A DNA stretch of 8,877 bases from Deltaproteobacteria bacterium (lineage in GTDB: Bacteria; Desulfobacterota; Desulfarculia; Adiutricales; Adiutricaceae): positions 1 through 8,877 of the forward strand of contig JAIRZX010000284.1 of the NCBI GenBank assembly GCA_031267005.1. The letters run 5' to 3'. The notes beneath the pieces were generated by a model, which worked only from the letters and a program-made list of their open reading frames with translations, searched no databases and was not told the origin of the DNA. Of the stretch, positions 5,340 to 8,877 are shown piece after piece. A program made the translations under genes and the position numbers. Position 1 is the first letter of the stretch, and each line of letters starts with the position of its first letter.

Positions 5340-6136
5340 CGGTTGACGCGCTGGGGGCCTGGGTTGCGAAAGAGACGGAGGCGGCTTGCGCCGAACGGAA
5401 CCGGAACGAGGCGCCCAGGAGGTACCTGGGCATGAGTTCGATAGGGCACCCCTGCGAGAGGCGGTCGTGGCTCGGCTTCAACCGCGTCCCCTGCCCTCCC
5501 CTGGAAGGCCGCGTTGCCAGGATCTTCGACATGGGGCACGCGGTGGAGGCGAGGGTCATAAACGACTTGCGGCTCAAGTGGAGGGTGACGGACGAGCAGG
5601 CGGAATGCGTCGACTTGCACGGCCGGTTCAGGGGCCACATAGACGGGATCGTCTGGATCGAGGGCAAGCCGTTGCTCCTGGAGATCAAGTCGGCCAACAA
5701 CGACGGCTTCAACCTGATGCGGTCGAAGGGCATCTCCTGCCGCCCGCAGTACCACGCCCAGGTGGTTTTGTATATGCGCTACATGGGCCTGTCCGAAGCG
5801 CTGTTCATGGTCGAAAACAAAAACAGCCAAGAGCTGCACGCGGAGGTCGTGCCCTCCGATCCGGAAATGGCGGGGAGGCTGAAGGAGAAGGCGCTTTCGG
5901 TATTGAGGTCGGCGGGCCCGCCCCCGGCGGACAAGGCCGACTGCCGCTGGTGCGACTGGAGGGACGGCGCGTGCGGCTGGATGGATCTCCAGGATCCCCT
6001 GTGCATGCGGTGCGGGTGGTACGTCCCCCGGTTCTGGCTGGAGGAGCGGGGCACGTCGGCCGCCGACTCCCTCTGCTTAAAGACGCTGGCGCCGGCCCGG
6101 CCGCTCGACACCTGCGGCTCGTTCACCGCCCGATGA
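5336..6136 (+). CDS. Cas4/RecB-like PD-(D/E)XK nuclease with extra Cys cluster
   Basis: A 266-residue nuclease. Family landmarks are SSIGHPCERRSW (34-45), GHAVEARV (67-74, supplying a Glu/His), GHIDGIV (100-106, Asp103), LEIKS (115-119, the E-x-K of the active site) and the following PQYHAQVVLYM (137-147). Cys40 together with C203, C206 and C213 (CRWCDWRDGAC) has the layout of the Fe-S cluster of Cas4 and AddB nucleases. Beyond this lies a second four-Cys tail, C223, C226, C247 and C260, in a C-x2-C...C...C pattern like small zinc ribbons. ATG 5336 overlaps the helicase TGA (ATGA) with AGGGGA 6 bases upstream; an ATG at 5330 touches that site and is less likely. No cas genes are near, so this is phage recombination or end processing, probably a 5'-3' or ssDNA exonuclease; polarity cannot be read from sequence. 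Confidence 0.9.
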   Translation: MTVDALGAWVAKETEAACAERNRNEAPRRYLGMSSIGHPCERRSWLGFNRVPCPPLEGRVARIFDMGHAVEARVINDLRLKWRVTDEQAECVDLHGRFRGHIDGIVWIEGKPLLLEIKSANNDGFNLMRSKGISCRPQYHAQVVLYMRYMGLSEALFMVENKNSQELHAEVVPSDPEMAGRLKEKALSVLRSAGPPPADKADCRWCDWRDGACGWMDLQDPLCMRCGWYVPRFWLEERGTSAADSLCLKTLAPARPLDTCGSFTAR

Positions 6137-8442
6137 CGTTTCTTGAACGGCAACGGTACCTGGCGGAACTTTTGAGTTGCGCTTTGGACATGGCGAGGAG
6201 CGGGTACTCGGTCCTGCCCGCCAGGGGCAAGGCCCCGGACCTGCTGGGCGAATGGAAGTCCAAGCAGAAACGGAGGGCTACGGAAGAGGACATAAGGGGT
6301 TGGTTCAAGAAATTCCCCCCCACGACTCCGGACATGAGGATCGGGCTGGTCACGGGCAAGGTTTCCGGGGGGATCTGGGTCTTGGACATAGACGACGAGG
6401 CGGCCCTCGAATGGGCGCGTTCCTGCCCGGACGTGCCCGAGACGACCTGGAGGGTGAAGTCGCCGGGGGGATGGCACTGGTACTACAGGTACCCGAAGGC
6501 GGGGAAGCGCCACGAGCCGACCGGGGCGGACGTGATGGACGTCAAGTCCACCGGGATCAAGGTGGACTTGCGGGGCGAAGGGGGCTTCATAGTCTGCCCC
6601 CCGAGCCGGAACGGGGAAGGCGTCCCCTACGAATGGGAAATCCTGACGGGGGAACCGACGGAATGGAGCTTCGCGGAGTCCGGGATCGGCCTGAAGCTCC
6701 CGAGCACTTACCGTTTGAAGCGCCCGGAACCGGGCGGGCTGGACCTGGGGGCGCCGAAGGGGAAGAAGCCCGGCCCGGCCCCGAAGCCGGCGGCGAACCT
6801 CCCGGCCCGGCGGGAGGCGCTCCCCCCGGACGAAGTGCTGGCCGTCCGCACGGACGGGCGGTTCCCGGAAGACCCGGCGGAACGGGGCGGGCGCAATTCG
6901 GCCCTGACGCGGTACGCTGGGCTCCTGGTGTCGAAAGGGGTGGACGAGTCGACCCTGCGGTTCGCCTGCGCGGGCTGGAACATGCGGAACAGGGAACCCT
7001 TGCCGAAGGGCGAGGTGGCGGCGACGCTCAGGAGCGTCGTCAAGATGCACGAGCGGAACTACGGGATGCCGATCCCGAAGACTCCGGACGCCATGGCGGC
7101 GGGGCGCGTGGCGTCCGCCGTCCGGACGCCCCCGGCGGAAACGGGGAAGGCCCAAGAGGAAGACGACGGCGAACTGGAGGAGGATTCAGTGCCGGACGGC
7201 ATCCTCCACCCGGGGGGGCTTTTGGAAGAGATCATGGATTACGTGGTCGGAAGCGAGTTTTCGTGCCACCCGCTGTTCGCCCTGGGCATGGGCGTCTGCC
7301 TGATAGGCACGCTGACGGGCGAGAAGGTCCTGACGAGCACGGGCCTCCGGACGAACATGTACGTGATCACCCTTTCCAGGTCGGGGACGGGCAAGGAAGG
7401 CCCGATGAAGGCGGCCAGGCGGCTCCTCTACGACACGGGAACGGCGGTAGGCAACCTGGGCCCGTCGGATTTCGCCTCGGGGCCGGCGCTTATGAAGCAC
7501 CTGGAACTCAACCCCAACTTCATTTTCATACAGGACGAAATAGGCGACTTCGTGGGGGCGGTGAAACACGCCCACAACCCGCACAAGACGGAGATCATGA
7601 AGATACTCAAGGAGCTTTTCTCGTCCCGGGGGCGCTACGACAAAGCCTACGCGAACACGAAACACAACTTCGAGCTGGCGTGGCACAACGTCTGCTTCTA
7701 CGGGACCGGGACTCCGGACGAATTCTGGAACAGCCTGACGATGAAGGACCTTTCGGGGGGCTTCCTGGCGCGGGCGCTGACGTTCAGCCTGACTCTGAAG
7801 GCCCGGCTCCGCCCGGACGCGCCCCCGGCCAAGGAAATACCGTACGGGCTCGCGTCCAAAATGACAGCCCTCCACGAGACGGAGAGGCGGTTCGAGCCGG
7901 ACGACGTCTACAAGAACAACCCGCTCCCCAGGACGGTGCCCATGACGGAAGCGGCGGAACGCGAAATGAAGAGCTACGAGGCCCGCTACGTGGACCTGCG
8001 GAACGGCAAGAAGGAGAACGGCTTCCTGGACAGCATCTACGCGCGGGCGGCGGAGCACGTCAACAAGCTCTCGCTCGTATACGCGGTGAGCCGGACGGCG
8101 GACGGGTCGGCGGCCACCAGCATGCCTGCGGCGGTGGAGGCGGAGGACGTCCTGAAGGCGGCGGAACTCATCGACTGGCACATTCCGAGGTTCGTGAGGG
8201 AGGTCTCGGACCGTCTGGCCTACAACCCCCAGGACGCGCTGAGGCGCCGGATCATAGCCGTCCTGCGGGACAAGGGGGTGATCACCCAGGAGGGGATCTA
8301 CCAGCTGACCGAGGACTGCACGGGACGGCAGGTGGAAGACGCGACGAACATCCTGGTCCACAGCGGGGACGTGATCGCCAGGAAAGGGAGGACAGGCTGG
8401 AGTTTCGTCCTGAGCGCGAAGGCGAAAAGGAAGTACCGATGA
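6133..8442 (+). CDS. Primase-polymerase fused to DUF3987-like helicase ATPase
   Basis: A 769-residue fusion. Residues about 15-190 are an archaeo-eukaryotic-type primase/polymerase domain (Prim-Pol): DID (85-87) metal ligands after GLVTGKVSGG, SPGGWHWYY (110-118) with His115, and VDLRGEGGFIVCPPS (144-158) with Asp145. Residues about 250-310 resemble a PriCT helical module (RNSALTRYAGLL..., PLPKGEVAATLRSVV). After an acidic linker (340-352), residues 360-690 form a P-loop ATPase like DUF3987: SRSGTGKEG (415-423), Walker B FIFIQDEI (463-470), and GGFLARALTF (542-551) with a candidate arginine finger. Residues about 700-765 look like a winged helix. The expected Ser/Thr after the Walker lysine is Glu422. 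The ATG at 6133 overlaps the nuclease stop (ATGA), and no Shine-Dalgarno is visible, so coupling to upstream translation is likely. It should make primers and unwind DNA as the replisome core. Confidence 0.92.
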   Translation: MTFLERQRYLAELLSCALDMARSGYSVLPARGKAPDLLGEWKSKQKRRATEEDIRGWFKKFPPTTPDMRIGLVTGKVSGGIWVLDIDDEAALEWARSCPDVPETTWRVKSPGGWHWYYRYPKAGKRHEPTGADVMDVKSTGIKVDLRGEGGFIVCPPSRNGEGVPYEWEILTGEPTEWSFAESGIGLKLPSTYRLKRPEPGGLDLGAPKGKKPGPAPKPAANLPARREALPPDEVLAVRTDGRFPEDPAERGGRNSALTRYAGLLVSKGVDESTLRFACAGWNMRNREPLPKGEVAATLRSVVKMHERNYGMPIPKTPDAMAAGRVASAVRTPPAETGKAQEEDDGELEEDSVPDGILHPGGLLEEIMDYVVGSEFSCHPLFALGMGVCLIGTLTGEKVLTSTGLRTNMYVITLSRSGTGKEGPMKAARRLLYDTGTAVGNLGPSDFASGPALMKHLELNPNFIFIQDEIGDFVGAVKHAHNPHKTEIMKILKELFSSRGRYDKAYANTKHNFELAWHNVCFYGTGTPDEFWNSLTMKDLSGGFLARALTFSLTLKARLRPDAPPAKEIPYGLASKMTALHETERRFEPDDVYKNNPLPRTVPMTEAAEREMKSYEARYVDLRNGKKENGFLDSIYARAAEHVNKLSLVYAVSRTADGSAATSMPAAVEAEDVLKAAELIDWHIPRFVREVSDRLAYNPQDALRRRIIAVLRDKGVITQEGIYQLTEDCTGRQVEDATNILVHSGDVIARKGRTGWSFVLSAKAKRKYR

Positions 8443-8546
8443 CGATGCTTTTGATCGGGTTCGTCTGGGGGGTCCTGACGGGGTGGGCGGCGAAGCGGGG
8501 GAAGGCCCGCAAGGAGGGGGAGGTGCCGTGGCGGGAGGATTGGTAA
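8439..8546 (+). CDS. 35-residue membrane miniprotein
   Basis: A tiny gene coding for one hydrophobic segment (residues 3-18, LLIGFVWGVLTGWAA) followed by a basic stretch (KRGKARK) and an acidic/aromatic end (WREDW). The pattern predicts a single membrane span with the basic end in the cytoplasm. It is supported as real by an AAAAGGA site (8425-8431) 7 bases before the ATG, an ATGA overlap with the primase stop, and a frame that matches neither neighbour. It overlaps the start of the next gene by 19 bases. No function is recognised; phage miniproteins of this type may inhibit host membrane functions or tether replication, but nothing here distinguishes these. Confidence 0.72.
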   Translation: MTMLLIGFVWGVLTGWAAKRGKARKEGEVPWREDW

Positions 8547-8877
8547 GGCCAAGGTCGGAACACCTGGAGCAGGCCATGTTCGTGCGGCACGTGAGGGTGA
8601 CGCGCCCTGACGTGATCATCCACTCGATCCCCAACGGCGGGGCCCGCAGGCCGAGCGAGGCCTTGAGGCTCAAGCTGGAAGGGGCGCTCCCGGGGACTCC
8701 GGACCTGTTCATAGCCGAACCCTCCGGGGAATGGCACGGGTTCTACGTGGAAATGAAGAGGAGCGCCGGGGGATCGGTGTCCAAGGAGCAGAGGGAACTG
8801 ATCCGCAGGCTTGTAATGAAAGGCTACAGGGCGGAGGTCTGCAAGGGCCTGGACAAGGCGGTATACGCCTGGGAGGA
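8528..8877 (+). CDS. VRR-NUC domain nuclease (partial at right edge)
   Basis: The first 116 residues of a small PD-(D/E)XK nuclease of the VRR-NUC type; the frame is open at the window end. Landmarks are an early acidic residue (Glu14), IPNGGARRPSEALRLKLEG (34-52), the GTPDLF motif (56-61, Asp59), YVEMKR (73-78) giving the E-x-K pair Glu75/Lys77, and SKEQRELIRRL (85-95) with Gln88, followed by GYRAEVCKGLDKAV. Stand-alone phage members are usually around 100-150 residues, so most of the gene is probably visible. GTG 8528 is chosen: GGGAGG (8518-8523) and AAGGAGG (8511-8517) precede it. ATG 8576 would remove the early Glu. Known VRR-NUC proteins act on branched or structured DNA, so a junction-resolving role in late replication is the most likely job, by inference. 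Confidence 0.9.
   Translation, partial: MAGGLVRPRSEHLEQAMFVRHVRVTRPDVIIHSIPNGGARRPSEALRLKLEGALPGTPDLFIAEPSGEWHGFYVEMKRSAGGSVSKEQRELIRRLVMKGYRAEVCKGLDKAVYAWE

Noticed and set aside
5386..6132. In-frame extension of the primase gene upstream through the nuclease gene
   Set aside because: This stretch is an out-of-frame reading of the nuclease; the Prim-Pol domain begins shortly after ATG 6133.
5336..6136. Cas4-like nuclease as part of a CRISPR-Cas locus
   Set aside because: No repeats, cas1 or cas2 are visible and all neighbours are phage replication genes.

Overview
The window reads as the early control and DNA replication/recombination block of a temperate bacteriophage or prophage in a very G+C-rich bacterium. 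The phage call rests on an XRE-type repressor that diverges from a long, tightly packed rightward operon. That operon encodes a RecA-fold annealing-type ATPase, a DUF669-type single-strand DNA-binding protein, an SF2 helicase, a Cas4/RecB-like nuclease, a primase-helicase fusion and a VRR-NUC nuclease. No structural, lysis, tRNA or rRNA genes are present. Codon use combines strong G/C third positions with frequent AGG (Arg) and ATA (Ile). That fits some Synergistota-like or thermophilic Gram-negative hosts better than Actinobacteria, but this host guess is weak.

Layout: 3-281 is the 3' part of an unidentified rightward gene. It meets the leftward repressor gene (278-688) tail to tail, and the two stop codons share one CTAG. 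Positions 689-999 hold no gene and form the control region: a 9-bp inverted repeat (739-768), a strong sigma70-like rightward promoter (829-858), a second 9-bp inverted repeat (838-872) that brackets the -10 box and is the best operator candidate, and a G/C-rich mRNA leader able to form two mutually exclusive long stems. The rightward operon then runs from 1000 to the right edge: a small coiled-coil protein (1000-1410), an orphan helical protein (1438-2082), the Sak4-like ATPase (2082-2777), the SSB-like protein with a Pro/Gln repeat tail (2790-3668), the DECH-box helicase with zinc ribbon (3672-5339), the Fe-S-type PD-(D/E)XK nuclease with an extra four-Cys tail (5336-6136), the primase-polymerase/ATPase fusion (6133-8442), a 35-residue membrane miniprotein (8439-8546), and a VRR-NUC nuclease cut off by the window end (8528-8877).

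Working model (inference from families and order): when the repressor leaves the 838-872 operator, one transcript makes the whole set. The fusion protein primes and unwinds the phage DNA, the SSB coats single strands, the Sak4-like ATPase anneals or exchanges strands on them, the SF2 helicase remodels forks or branched DNA, and the two nucleases process ends and junctions. Overlapping ATGA and TGATG start-stop junctions between most genes indicate translational coupling.

The overall architecture is a recognisable phage module, not a wholly new system. The least explained parts are the leader RNA with alternative pairings, the two genes at the operon head with no recognised function, the second cysteine cluster on the nuclease, and the membrane miniprotein wedged between primase and nuclease.
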